Origin: Caulobacter sp.
Lineage (GTDB): Bacteria > Pseudomonadota > Alphaproteobacteria > Caulobacterales > Caulobacteraceae
DNA length: 33,111 bases
NCBI GenBank assembly: GCA_028291055.1
Contig: JAQGIP010000103.1
Span: 1 to 33,111, forward strand
Reading direction: 5' to 3'
A program made the translations under genes and the position numbers. Of this stretch, positions 22,870 to 30,471 are shown piece by piece. Under the pieces are notes generated by a model. It had not been told where the DNA came from. It did no database searches and saw only the letters and a program-made list of their open reading frames with translations. The first letter of the stretch is position 1, and each line of letters starts with the position of its first letter.

Positions 22870-22990
22870 CTCAGAACGCCGCTTACAGATGACCGAGGTG
22901 TCGCGGCCGAACAGGGCGGCGATCTGGGCCTGGGTCATCCACAGGCTGTCGCCGTCGTAGCGAAGATCGACACTCACGCCCTCGGCGGTG
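22870..22990 (-). pseudogene. Truncated duplicate of the RhuM-family gene
   Basis: The minus strand encodes VSVDLRYDGDSLWMTQAQIA and continues ALFGRDTSVICKR, nearly identical to residues 33-64 of the intact RhuM protein encoded next door (VSVDLRYDGERLWMTQAQMA...). After about 35 residues the similarity stops and the frame goes into unrelated sequence near repeat F2. The N-terminus is also missing. It is a fragment left by duplication or recombination. Confidence 0.8.
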
Positions 22991-23008
22991 TTCCCACGAC
23001 GAACGCGG

Positions 23009-24046
23009 CTACCTGCTCTTAGGCAACCCCTTCGCCGCCGCCTTCAGCGCCACCAGTTCGGCGTCCGCCGCCGCGATCTTGGCGGCTTTGCGCTCAGCGT
23101 CGAACGCGGCGTAGGCGGCGCGGGCGGTGGTTTCGGCCTGGGTGTGGGAGACCTGGCCGCCGCCGGTGAGGCGCTGGCGGTTGAGGTTCTTCAGCTGTTG
23201 GTCGAGCAGGGCGGCGGCGTCGGCCATGGTGGTGAGGCGCCCGATCGCCAGCTGGTCTTCGAAGATGTCCAGCAGCAGGGTGGTGAGGCGGTTCAGTTCC
23301 TTGATCTCGCCCGGCGCGAGGTAGTTCTTCGCGACCAGGGCGTCCTGTTGGCGGATGGCGGCCTTGGGCCAGGCCTGCAGGCCCATGTGGGGGTGGGCCG
23401 GGTCGGCGCGGGCGGCGATCACTTCGGAGGGGGTGTGGTTGACGACGGCGTGGAACAGCTTGGCCTGGGTGCGCTGGTAGAAGGTGCGCGCGGCCTCGGC
23501 GCGGGGATCGTAGTCCTGGCAGAGCGCGCAGATGTCGCGCAGTTCGGCGTAGAGGTTGGCCTCCGAGGCGCGGATCTCGCGGATGGTTTCGCGCAGTTCG
23601 GCGATGTGGTCGCGTTGGCCCGCGCCCTTCAGGCGCTCGGTGTCGACCACGAAGCCCTTGGTGGCGAAGCGGACCAGGACGGCGGTGGACCAGCGGCGGA
23701 ACAGGGTGGCCTGGGCGGAGGAGACCCGGTAGCCGACCGAGATGATCATATCGAGGCTGTAGAGGATGCCCGGCCGACCTCCGGAGGTTGTTTGCATTTT
23801 TTGCAAAGAACCCTCTTCGGGCAGTTCGCCCTCCTCGAGGATGTTGGCGATGTGGCGCGAGATCACCGAGATGTCGCGGCCGAACAGGGCGGCCATCTGG
23901 GCCTGGGTCATCCAGAGGCGCTCGCCGTCGTAGCGCAGATCGACGCTCACGCCCTGCGCCGTGGCGTAGATCGCCATCCGGTCGCCGGTGCCGGCGTCTT
24001 CGAACAGGGTCACCGGCTGGTCGCCGGCGGGGTCTTCCATCGACAT
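23009..24046 (-). CDS. RhuM-family protein
   Basis: A 345-residue protein of the RhuM family, named from a Salmonella pathogenicity-island gene and common on genomic islands and near phage defence loci; molecular role not established. Family parts: GVSVDLRYDGERLWMTQAQM (32-51), ALFGRDISVISRHI (53-66, HTH-like), GRPGILYSLDMIISVGYRV (90-108) and FRRWSTAVLVRF. The C-terminal third is helical and Ala/Arg-rich. No ribosome-binding site is clear; ATGs at 24046 and 24040 are equally possible. It lies next to its own truncated duplicate and downstream of low-GC genes, supporting an accessory, mobile origin. Confidence 0.9.
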   Translation of the reverse strand: MSMEDPAGDQPVTLFEDAGTGDRMAIYATAQGVSVDLRYDGERLWMTQAQMAALFGRDISVISRHIANILEEGELPEEGSLQKMQTTSGGRPGILYSLDMIISVGYRVSSAQATLFRRWSTAVLVRFATKGFVVDTERLKGAGQRDHIAELRETIREIRASEANLYAELRDICALCQDYDPRAEAARTFYQRTQAKLFHAVVNHTPSEVIAARADPAHPHMGLQAWPKAAIRQQDALVAKNYLAPGEIKELNRLTTLLLDIFEDQLAIGRLTTMADAAALLDQQLKNLNRQRLTGGGQVSHTQAETTARAAYAAFDAERKAAKIAAADAELVALKAAAKGLPKSR

Positions 24047-24177
24047 GGAGGCGGGGCCTGAGGGTTGGACGGAATGAGAACAAGACTAGAACACGGTTCG
24101 GGCGGGGGCGCCAGCGGCGGGGCGGGCGAGTAGTTGTTGATCAGCGGGTTATCCGCCCGACGCGCCTCCCTCTCAGA

Positions 24178-24314
24178 CGTCATCCTCGGACTTGTTCCGA
24201 GGACCCCTGCGTCTGCCGTCATCCGCGGCTAAGGGTGGCCTCGGCCGATCCGCCCACCCGCGACTTCAGAAGGTTGCGGATGCAGGGGTCCTCGGAACAA
24301 GTCCGAGGATGACG
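24178..24314. repeat. Family C palindromic element (copy C2)
   Basis: A 33-bp perfect inverted repeat (24178-24210 and 24282-24314), each arm a hairpin CCTCGGA-CTTGT-TCCGAGG. Compared with copy C1 (CGCCGGA/TCCGGCG and CCCCGGA/TCCGGGG) the stem differs at paired positions on both sides, so pairing is kept. The centre differs from C1. Confidence 0.92.
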
Positions 24315-24696
24315 ATGGTGGGGGATTAGGGGCTCCGCTCATCGCATCCAGGGGACGCCGGGCCCCCGCCCCAGGGGGCCCTGACCCAAGGTAAGCAGGG
24401 CCAGGGCCGGCCGCGCCCGGTACAGAGGGCGGAAGTGGACGCGGCCACGGCTGAGATGGGGTGCGCGCCGTGTCCGCAAAAGGGCGGGAGGGCGCGACAA
24501 ACGCGCGCGGGAACCAAGTGTCGGCAAGATGACCAAGGGCAAGCGTGGCCGTGGCGCGGGGCTCCGGCGGCGGGATTGTCTGTTTCCGGACGGATATATT
24601 CAGGAACAGGCGGAACGGTGCGGGCGGTGAAGTCTTAATGACTCAATAATCAGTGGGCCCGGGCTGCCTGGGCGGCCCGATTTCAGGATACATCCT
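24315..24696. other. 382 bases without a gene
   Basis: No credible coding frame. It holds a strong GC hairpin GGGCCCC...GGGGCCC (24360-24380) and, just upstream of the lipoprotein gene, an AT-rich TCTTAATGACTCAATAAT stretch that may contain its promoter, followed by a hairpin CGGGCTGCC/GGCGGCCCG around 24652-24675 in the leader. None of these can be assigned with confidence. Confidence 0.4.
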
Positions 24697-25296
24697 ATGC
24701 GTAAGCTTGTTCTCATCACCGCCGTGACGGGTGTCGCGGCGCTGGCCTCCGCCTGCGCCACGCCGGGCGCGCGGCAGGTGGAGATGGACCGTTCGGCGAC
24801 CATGGCGGCGCTCAGCCAACCGGCGTCGGAGGCGCGGCTGGGGGTGGATACGGCGGCGGCGCGCGCGTCGCTGGCCTGGGGCGACCGGTGGACGGCGGCC
24901 AACCTGTTCGAGAAGGCCAATGCCGGGCGTTCCACGGTGGTCACCCGCTTCAACCTGGCCACCGCCTATCAGCGCACCGGGCGCGGGCCCCAGGCGGCGG
25001 CCCTGTATCGCGGCCTGCTGGCCGACGGCAACTATACCTATGTGATGCTGGACCCGCGCTATGACCGGCGCGATCCCCGCGCGGGGCTGGCGGGCAGCGA
25101 GCGGGTCAATGTGGCCGACGAGTCGGCGCGGCGCCTGGCGATGATGGAGGGGCCGGCGGCGCTGTCCTCCGGCGCGCCGGTGTCGGCGGAGGCGGCGGGG
25201 GTCAACGCCTCGGCGGTGGAGGGCGTGGCGGGGCCGCTCAGCAACGAGCAGGCCTTGGCGATGGACCGGGCGGAGGCGGCGGGGCGCGCGCCTTAG
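24697..25296 (+). CDS. Lipoprotein with a TPR-like segment (199 aa)
   Basis: The N-terminus MRKLVLITAVTGVAALASAC carries a lipobox (LASAC, Cys20), so the product is a lipid-anchored envelope protein. Residues about 60-110 form a TPR-like pair (AANLFEKANAGRSTVVTRFN then LATAYQRTGRGPQAAALYRG). The rest is Ala-rich and low complexity. It probably works as an adaptor at the envelope; in related bacteria such proteins are often near pilus or secretion genes, but none are present here. Stand-alone gene. Confidence 0.8.
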   Translation: MRKLVLITAVTGVAALASACATPGARQVEMDRSATMAALSQPASEARLGVDTAAARASLAWGDRWTAANLFEKANAGRSTVVTRFNLATAYQRTGRGPQAAALYRGLLADGNYTYVMLDPRYDRRDPRAGLAGSERVNVADESARRLAMMEGPAALSSGAPVSAEAAGVNASAVEGVAGPLSNEQALAMDRAEAAGRAP

Positions 25297-25384
25297 GGGC
25301 GGGCGGCGGCCCCATCTATGTCAAATTAGGGCATATTAAGTGGCGCGCGTTGCGTCCGGCGGGGATCGGGCGTTAATCTGGCCG

Positions 25385-25555
25385 ATGGAAGATATCCCTC
25401 GCCTCCGCGCCCGGGCGCTCCAGGCCCGGCGCCTGGGGGAGGAGATGCACAACGACGCCGAGCGGGCGCGGGTGCTGGCGATCGCCGAGGCTCTGGACCG
25501 GGAGATCGCCGCCGCCGAACTGGCGCGGCTGGCGGCCGGGCGGGCCCCTCGATAG
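25385..25555 (+). CDS. Small helical hypothetical protein (56 aa)
   Basis: A 56-residue, fully helical and Arg/Glu/Ala-rich peptide starting MEDIPRLRARALQARRLGEE. An in-frame GTG at 25340 would add 15 residues. A single long amphipathic helix or helix pair is likely. No family is recognised; the opposite strand is also open here, so the call rests on the compact start/stop and helical periodicity. Confidence 0.45.
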   Translation: MEDIPRLRARALQARRLGEEMHNDAERARVLAIAEALDREIAAAELARLAAGRAPR

Positions 25556-25689
25556 CTGAGCGCGGATTGAGCGGCCGGACCGGCCTTCGCGGATGGCGCG
25601 AAATCGCCATCGGTGTGACGGCCGTTTGGCTCAGCTTTGGACAAACCCAATGCGGCCTCAGAGCCGCCCAGGGTGCAACCGGGGCTCCC

Positions 25690-26187
25690 CTACTCCGCCA
25701 GGAAGGAGGCCCGTTCCGGGGCCAGGCGCTGGGGGGCCAGGCGGCGCTCGTCGGCGCGGGCTTCGGCGAGGCGCGCGGCGAGCAGGCGTTCGTCTTCGCG
25801 GCCGGCGGCGGGCTGGGCGGCGGCTTCGGCGAGGCGGACCAGGGCGGCGCGGGCGGCCGCGTCGGGCATCTCGGCGTAGGCGTCGAGCAGGGCGGCGGCG
25901 CCCGGCGTGCGCAGCAGGGCCGTGGCCTCGGGGGCGAGGCCGGCGTCGAGGGATTCGCCGTAGAGGTAGGCCACCGGCACGTCCATGCGCTTGGCGATGC
26001 GTTGGAGGGTGGAGGCGGCGATGCGGTTTGCGCCTTGCTCGTACTTCTGGATCTGCTGGAAGGACACGCCGACCGCGTCGGCCACGACCGCGAGGCTCAG
26101 GCGCCGGGCCTGGCGATAGCGCTTGATGCGCGCGCCGAGTTCGACGTCGAGGGGGTCTGGCGGGCCGCGCGAACCGTCCTGAAGCAT
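25690..26187 (-). CDS. XRE-family transcriptional regulator (165 aa)
   Basis: Residues 15-72 are a Cro/CI-type HTH: LGARIKRYRQARRLSLAVVA then GVSFQQIQKYEQGANRIAAS, very close to the alphaproteobacterial regulators typified by SocB/‘HTH_3’ stand-alone proteins, with VAYLYGES after it. The C-terminal half is Ala/Arg-rich and helical, possibly for dimerisation. No phage gene is next to it. Upstream, GATCAGTAACGAGTAA just before the ATG could hold a self-operator. The regulated targets are unknown. Confidence 0.88.
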   Translation of the reverse strand: MLQDGSRGPPDPLDVELGARIKRYRQARRLSLAVVADAVGVSFQQIQKYEQGANRIAASTLQRIAKRMDVPVAYLYGESLDAGLAPEATALLRTPGAAALLDAYAEMPDAAARAALVRLAEAAAQPAAGREDERLLAARLAEARADERRLAPQRLAPERASFLAE

Positions 26188-26408
26188 GGCTTTACTCGTT
26201 ACTGATCGCCCTCAACGCATAAGCGGGCGTCTGGGTTCAAAACAGCTGGATGTTGCTGGAATGTTTCGGCTTTTGGGCCGTTGCAGGGCGCCGGGGGAAC
26301 GGGTGGTCCGCACCGAATTGGAAGCGCCGCCCTAAACCTGTCCGCTCGTCACCGGGCAGGCGGGGACGAGCGGGTGAGGGGTGGGTGAATTTGTGGCCCG
26401 GCCCCCAG
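26188..26408. other. Intergenic region without a gene
   Basis: Upstream region of the XRE regulator. I see no gene or strong hairpin; the promoter of the regulator probably lies in its first 100 bases, where AT content rises (TTCAAAACAGCTGGATGTTG). Confidence 0.4.
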
Positions 26409-26571
26409 GGTCCGTAGGGGTGGCGCGAGTGGCTATGCGGGCTTCCACGCCGGAAGGCCGGAAGCCGCTTGGGGGCGCTTCACCTTGGCGCGTCGGCGCG
26501 CGCATATCCACGGCCCCACCCTGCCGGCTTCGCCGTCTGTCCCTCCCCATGAAGGGGAGGGAAAGGGGCCT
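26409..26571. repeat. Family D element, diverged copy (D3)
   Basis: The right part matches D1 and D2 well (CGCATATCCACGG, GCCCCACCCTG, GGCTTCGCCG, TGTCCCTCCCC and GGGGAGGGAA). The left part is eroded but still shows GCGAGTGGCTATGCGG, like D2. As with D2, it stops just before the stop codon of a minus-strand gene (26575). Confidence 0.75.
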
Positions 26572-26574
26572 GGT

Positions 26575-26931
26575 CTAGCTGCAGGGATACTTGTCCTGGA
26601 GCGCGGTGATCAGCACCAGGCCCACGGGGTATTTGGTCAGGTCGACGTTCTTGTGGTCGGCGATGAAGGCGTCGAACAGGGCCACGGTGTCGTCGCTCGA
26701 CAGGGCCACGTCGCGGGGCGGGCAGTAGAGCGCGGTGAGCTTCTTGCCTTCCAGGGCGGCGTTGTACCAGCCGAAGGCTTCCTCCTCGGCGTTGAGGTAG
26801 AGCTTGTAGACGTCCTTGGCGCCGGGCGCGGCGTCCTGGTATTCCTTGACCGTGGGTTCGGCGCTGGCCGAGCCGGCCGTTGCCGCAAACATCGCCGCCG
26901 CCGCAAGGCCGGCCATCCAGAAACGCTTCAT
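26575..26931 (-). CDS. Exported protein with a Rap1a/Tai-like domain (118 aa)
   Basis: A signal peptide (MKRFWMAGLAAAAMFAATAG, ending near ASA) precedes a ~95-residue domain. Cys in ALYCPP and the final DKYPC, plus the helix DDTVALFDAFIADHKNVDLT and PVGLVLITAL, follow the pattern of the Rap1a/Tai-type periplasmic fold, first known from type VI secretion immunity proteins but also widespread as orphans. The ATG at 26931 is preferred over a TTG at 26940, with GGAGGGG upstream. No effector or secretion gene is nearby, so an immunity role is not supported. Confidence 0.75.
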   Translation of the reverse strand: MKRFWMAGLAAAAMFAATAGSASAEPTVKEYQDAAPGAKDVYKLYLNAEEEAFGWYNAALEGKKLTALYCPPRDVALSSDDTVALFDAFIADHKNVDLTKYPVGLVLITALQDKYPCS

Positions 26932-27126
26932 GATTTTCAAGTCCCCTCCGGCCGCGACAGGCGGCCTGAACAGACGTCAACCTAGGGGCGGCGGCGCGTC
27001 CGCGCCAGCCACGCATGGGGGTACAGATCAGTGAATTCGCACACCCTTTCGAAGGTTGCCGGGCGGAGCCGGCGGAGGCGCTAGTGGCGGCCTATCGGGC
27101 GCCGTCGCGCCTTTTGGGGACAGGTC

Positions 27127-27672
27127 ATGAGATTAGCAATCCGGGGTTTTCGGCCGCGCGCGGCGCTGGCGCTTTCGTTGGCCTGCGGCCTGGCGATGGC
27201 CGGCCAGGCCCAGGCCAGCCAGTTCACGCCCGAGGCCACCGGCTGGTGGGTGGTGCGCACCACCAACATGGCCAATGTGTTTTCCAAGAACATCAAGGAC
27301 GGGCCGACGTCGGACGCCGACCGCTACGCCAACCTCGACCAGCTGACCGCCAACCTGGGCCAGGCCTGCGACGGGTTGCAGGGCGAGCAGATGAAGCATG
27401 AGTACGGCAAGGTTCCCCAGTGGGCGCTGGGGGCCCAGATCGACATCTGCTCGGGCATGGAGCGGTGGGCCGGCAAGTCGTTCATGACCTCGCGCGTGCC
27501 GTGCGACACCGTGGAGCGGGGGCTGAAACTGCTGGCCCAGGCCAAGCCCGGCGACGACCCGCCGGAGGTGATCGCGGCGGTCAACGCCCTGGTCCCGACA
27601 GTGGAAGCGCTGCTGACGGCGGCAAAGGCCAAGGACCAGCGGCTGGGGCTGCGGTGCAAGTATGCGAAGTAG
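27127..27672 (+). CDS. Exported hypothetical protein (181 aa)
   Basis: A signal peptide (RAALALSLACGLAMAGQAQA) with mature part starting near SQFTPEATGWWVV. Four Cys (QACDG, IDICSG, VPCDTV, LRCKY) could make two disulfides. It is divergent from the Rap1a-like gene, and both encode exported Cys-containing proteins of a style related to DUF-type Rap1a partners, so a shared promoter region (26932-27126) is plausible. Function unknown. Confidence 0.75.
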   Translation: MRLAIRGFRPRAALALSLACGLAMAGQAQASQFTPEATGWWVVRTTNMANVFSKNIKDGPTSDADRYANLDQLTANLGQACDGLQGEQMKHEYGKVPQWALGAQIDICSGMERWAGKSFMTSRVPCDTVERGLKLLAQAKPGDDPPEVIAAVNALVPTVEALLTAAKAKDQRLGLRCKYAK

Positions 27673-27703
27673 GGTCTGGGCTTGATAAGCCCGCCAACCC
27701 TCC

Positions 27704-28066
27704 GCTCATCCTCCGTAGGCGGGGATCCAGGCTTTTTCGGATAGGCCCGCGCTTCCTGCTGCCCGGTCGGGGAGCGAAGCGGATGGCTCAGGAGGCCCGA
27801 AGAGATTTGTCCACGAACCACACGAACCACACCAACGCTATCCTGATGCGTTGGGGGTGTGGCTGACGGGATTTGCTTATCGACTGCGTCGATGAGGACC
27901 GGGGCCTGTCCGGAAGGCGTTGGTGTGGTTCGTGTGGTTCGTGGATAATTCTTGGGGCGCTGAGGGATGCGCTGACGAGGGCCACACTTCGTACCGACCG
28001 GACCTGTGGGCTTTGACGACGCGGCGAAAAAGCCTGGATCCCCGCGTTCGCGGGGATGAGCGGAGT
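27704..28066. repeat. Composite nested repeat (copy 2)
   Basis: Outer arms CCGCTCATCCTCCGTAGGCG on the left and CGCGTTCGCGGGGATGAGCG on the right; inner arms 27809-27838 and 27917-27946 match as an inverted repeat at 29 of 30 positions. The loop shares CTATCCTGATGCG, TTATCGACTGCGTCGATGA and TCCGGAAGGC with copy 1, and downstream both have GGCCACACT. This copy follows the exported gene at 27672 and contains no gene. Confidence 0.9.
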
Positions 28067-28179
28067 ATGGGGGTGGGCTGCGTCTGGATTAACACGACGA
28101 AGGGGCGGTGTTCGAAAATCCGCTGATTTTTAACATGAGGCCGAGCGCGCAAGTCTCCGCGAGCGTGGCAGGCCTCGGC

Positions 28180-28208
28180 CCTTTCGTGTCCCTCGCGCCT
28201 TCGTGGTC
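28180..28208. repeat. ACGAAGG-type repeat arm (inverted copy)
   Basis: CTTTCGTGTCCCTCGCGCCT followed by TCGTGGTC is close to the reverse complement of 9378-9404. A degraded partner (ACACGACGAAGGGG) lies at about 28092-28105. It sits in the 187-base gap before the pentapeptide-repeat gene. Confidence 0.5.
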
Positions 28209-28253
28209 CGACTTCGGGCGGTCGACGCCGCTCACCGCCGGCGGCTACGCGCC

Positions 28254-29375
28254 CTAACCCGCCGCCGGCGGGGCGACGATGGCCAGGCCCGTGCCGTCCA
28301 TGATGGCGCCGTCGAAGCAGGGGGCGCGGCCGCGGCCGTCGCTGAGTTGCAGGGCGTTTAAGTTGGCGTCGCGGAAGATGGCGTGGCTGAGCCGCGCGTC
28401 GCGGAAGGAGGCGCCGCGCAGGTCGGCGCCGGTGAAGTCGGCGCCGCGCAGGTCGGCGTTGTCGAACACCGCGCCCTGGAGCTGGGTCCTGGAGAAGTCG
28501 ATGCCGATGGCGACCACGCGGCGCGCGCGCAGGCCGACCAGCAGGCGCTGGCGGAAGCGTTGCGCGGCGGGGCGCAGGTCGTGGTCGTCGATGGTGGCGG
28601 GGCGGCCCTGGCGGCCGTTGCTGGAGACCCAGTCCTCGGCGGTGGCCAGCTCGGTCTCGATGTGGGGCAGGGCGGCGAGGGCGGCGGCGTTGGGGTCGGT
28701 GACGCAGTCGCTGAGGTCGACGCCGGCCTGGGTCAGGGAGGTCAGGTCGACGCCGGTGAGCACGGCGCCGGAGAGGTTGGCGCCCTCCAGCTTGGCGCCG
28801 GCGAGGTCGGCGCCCTCGAGGTTGGCGCCGCTCAGGTTGACGTTCTTCAAGTTGGCGCCGGCCATCCTGGCGCGCCGCAGGGTGCAGTTGCTCATGTCGA
28901 CGCCGTGGGAGACGCCCTCGGCGGAGGCGCGGCCGCCCGTGGACTCGGCGCGCCCGCCGACCCAGCGCAGGCCCATGACGTCGTCGGCGGCATAGAGGAC
29001 GGCGGCGCGCATGTCGGCGTCGTCGAGGTTGGCGCCGCACAGCCGCGCCCCGGCGAAGGTGGCGCCGCGCAGGTCGGCCCGGGCCAGCTGGGCGCCGCGC
29101 ATCTCGGTCCTGCTCAGGTTGGCGCAGTAGAAGGTGATGCGGCGCAGGTCGGCGCCGACGAAGCTGGAGCCGGTGAGGTCCGCGCCCGTGAAGTCGGCGT
29201 CGGCCAGGACGCGACGGTTGCAGTTCATGTTGTGGGCGACGGCGTAGCGCAGCAGGGCGCGGTTGCCGCCGGGGCGGCCGGAGGTGAAGGCCTCATGCTG
29301 GCGCACGGCCGCCTCGAACCGCTGGGGGTCCATCGAAGCGGCCGGCGTGGTGAGGGCGGACCTGAGGCGGCTCAT
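28254..29375 (-). CDS. Pentapeptide-repeat protein (373 aa)
   Basis: Three blocks of A(D/N)LXX-type pentapeptides, about 55-130, 160-225 and 290-345, which fold as right-handed quadrilateral beta-helices; examples are [14 protein letters not shown] and [16 protein letters not shown]. The first ~50 residues are helical, and about 235-285 is a non-repeat linker with [14 protein letters not shown], a PilZ-like RQGRPA/RR element not strong enough to name. The ATG at 29375 was preferred; a longer frame to 29471 is Arg-rich and lacks similarity. Known pentapeptide proteins include gyrase-protecting ones, but most have no known role. Confidence 0.88.
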   Translation of the reverse strand: MSRLRSALTTPAASMDPQRFEAAVRQHEAFTSGRPGGNRALLRYAVAHNMNCNRRVLADADFTGADLTGSSFVGADLRRITFYCANLSRTEMRGAQLARADLRGATFAGARLCGANLDDADMRAAVLYAADDVMGLRWVGGRAESTGGRASAEGVSHGVDMSNCTLRRARMAGANLKNVNLSGANLEGADLAGAKLEGANLSGAVLTGVDLTSLTQAGVDLSDCVTDPNAAALAALPHIETELATAEDWVSSNGRQGRPATIDDHDLRPAAQRFRQRLLVGLRARRVVAIGIDFSRTQLQGAVFDNADLRGADFTGADLRGASFRDARLSHAIFRDANLNALQLSDGRGRAPCFDGAIMDGTGLAIVAPPAAG

Positions 29376-29692
29376 ACCGTCCAGGTTGCGCCATGAAGAT
29401 GAAGCGGTGGTGAATCGGGGCCGGCGAACAGCCATTGCTTGCCCCAGTCTGCGTAGATTGGGCGGGGCCAAGGTGTCGCTGGTCCAGGATTTCGCCGGGG
29501 CGGGGCGATGATTATCCCTAACCTTGGGTATGCATCAGAATGTCGCGCCTATGCCTCGAAGAACGGGCGCGCGAGCCGGCCCGGCGCGCCTCGCCGCCGG
29601 CGTGCAAGCCGATGTAATGCATGGCGAATCCCTGCAAACGCAGTGTGCGAGCCGAACACCGGTATGCGGACGCGCGGGGAGGGTTTCCAGGG
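29376..29692. other. Divergent intergenic region, 317 bases
   Basis: It lies between the minus-strand pentapeptide gene and the plus-strand response regulator and must hold both promoters. No repeat family is present. An in-frame start at 29621 could extend the regulator by 24 residues, but that segment is Arg-rich and unlike the family's N-terminus. Confidence 0.4.
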
Positions 29693-30196
29693 ATGGCGAA
29701 AGGTCTGGCGGCGCTGCGGATCCTGGTGATCGACGACAACGCCCAGATGCGCACCATCGTCGGCACGGTGCTGAGCGCCGCGGGCGTGGGGGCGCTGCAC
29801 TATGCGCCGGACGGCCGCCACGGGCTGAAGGCGCTGGTGGAACGCGATATCGACGTGGTGTTCGTGGACTATGAGATGCCGCGCATGAACGGGCTGGACT
29901 TCCTGGCCGCCGCGCGGCGCGAGCCGACCAATGTGCGCTTCACGCCGATCATCATGCTGACCGGCCATTCCGACCTGACGCGGCTGAACGCGGCGCGCGA
30001 CCTGGGGGTGAACGAGTTCCTGACCAAGCCGGTCAGCGCGGCGACCATCCTGGGGCGGCTGAACGCGGTGATCATGCGGCCGCGGCCGTTCATCGAGACG
30101 GCGGGCTATTTCGGGCCGGATAGGCGCCGGAGGGCGACGCGCAGCTGCCGCCACTATCGGCGCGCGGGGGACGCGATGGGGGCGGTGGAGGTTTAG
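29693..30196 (+). CDS. Stand-alone CheY-like response regulator (167 aa)
   Basis: A receiver domain (residues 8-128) with acidic pair Asp14-Asp15, phospho-acceptor Asp59 (VFVDYEMPRMNG), Thr90 and Lys112 (FLTKPVS). No DNA-binding output domain; instead a short basic tail with RPFIETAGYFGPDRRRR, which is typical of a group of alphaproteobacterial single-domain regulators. Start chosen for GGGAGGG upstream. It probably relays a kinase signal by protein contact. The partner kinase is not in the window. Confidence 0.93.
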   Translation: MAKGLAALRILVIDDNAQMRTIVGTVLSAAGVGALHYAPDGRHGLKALVERDIDVVFVDYEMPRMNGLDFLAAARREPTNVRFTPIIMLTGHSDLTRLNAARDLGVNEFLTKPVSAATILGRLNAVIMRPRPFIETAGYFGPDRRRRATRSCRHYRRAGDAMGAVEV

Positions 30197-30221
30197 GGGG
30201 TTTGTCGGCGCGGTGGCCGGC

Positions 30222-30360
30222 GGGGACATGTACGCTCTCAAACCTCTCCCCGTGGCGCGGGCGCTAAACCGTACGTGTCCCCAGGCGTGGGTGATCAGGG
30301 GGGACACGTACGGTCGGGCGTTGCGACCGCTCTGCCGCTTTTGAGAGCGTACATGTCCCC
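30222..30360. repeat. Family E element, complete single copy
   Basis: Outer arms GGGGACATGTACGCTCTCAA and TTGAGAGCGTACATGTCCCC form a perfect inverted repeat at the ends; inner arms ACCGTACGTGTCCCC and GGGGACACGTACGGT are also perfect. Length 139 bases, with GC-rich spacers between outer and inner arms. It starts 25 bases after the response-regulator stop. Confidence 0.95.
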
Positions 30361-30471
30361 GGACGGCGCCCGCCCATACCCCGCCTTCCAAAACCGCTTG
30401 CCGGACCCCTGCGCGATGGGTCACCCTGGATTCAAACAACTGTTCAAAGACAGCAGACGAGGAAACACCCC

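Noticed and set aside
22988..24061. Long plus-strand frame opposite the RhuM gene
   Set aside because: Gly/Val-rich shadow; RhuM family features are on the minus strand.
26575..27672. Secretion effector/immunity pair reading for the Rap1a-like and neighbouring exported protein
   Set aside because: The genes are divergent, both exported, and no toxin domain or secretion gene is nearby.
28140..28184. GGCCGAG...CTCGGCC hairpin followed by CTTTC as a terminator
   Set aside because: Loop is about 27 bases, the T-run is poor and no gene on that strand ends nearby.
27877..29040. Arg/Pro-rich minus-strand frame over the composite repeat and pentapeptide gene
   Set aside because: Out-of-frame shadow of the pentapeptide gene joined to translated repeat (NHTNHTN).
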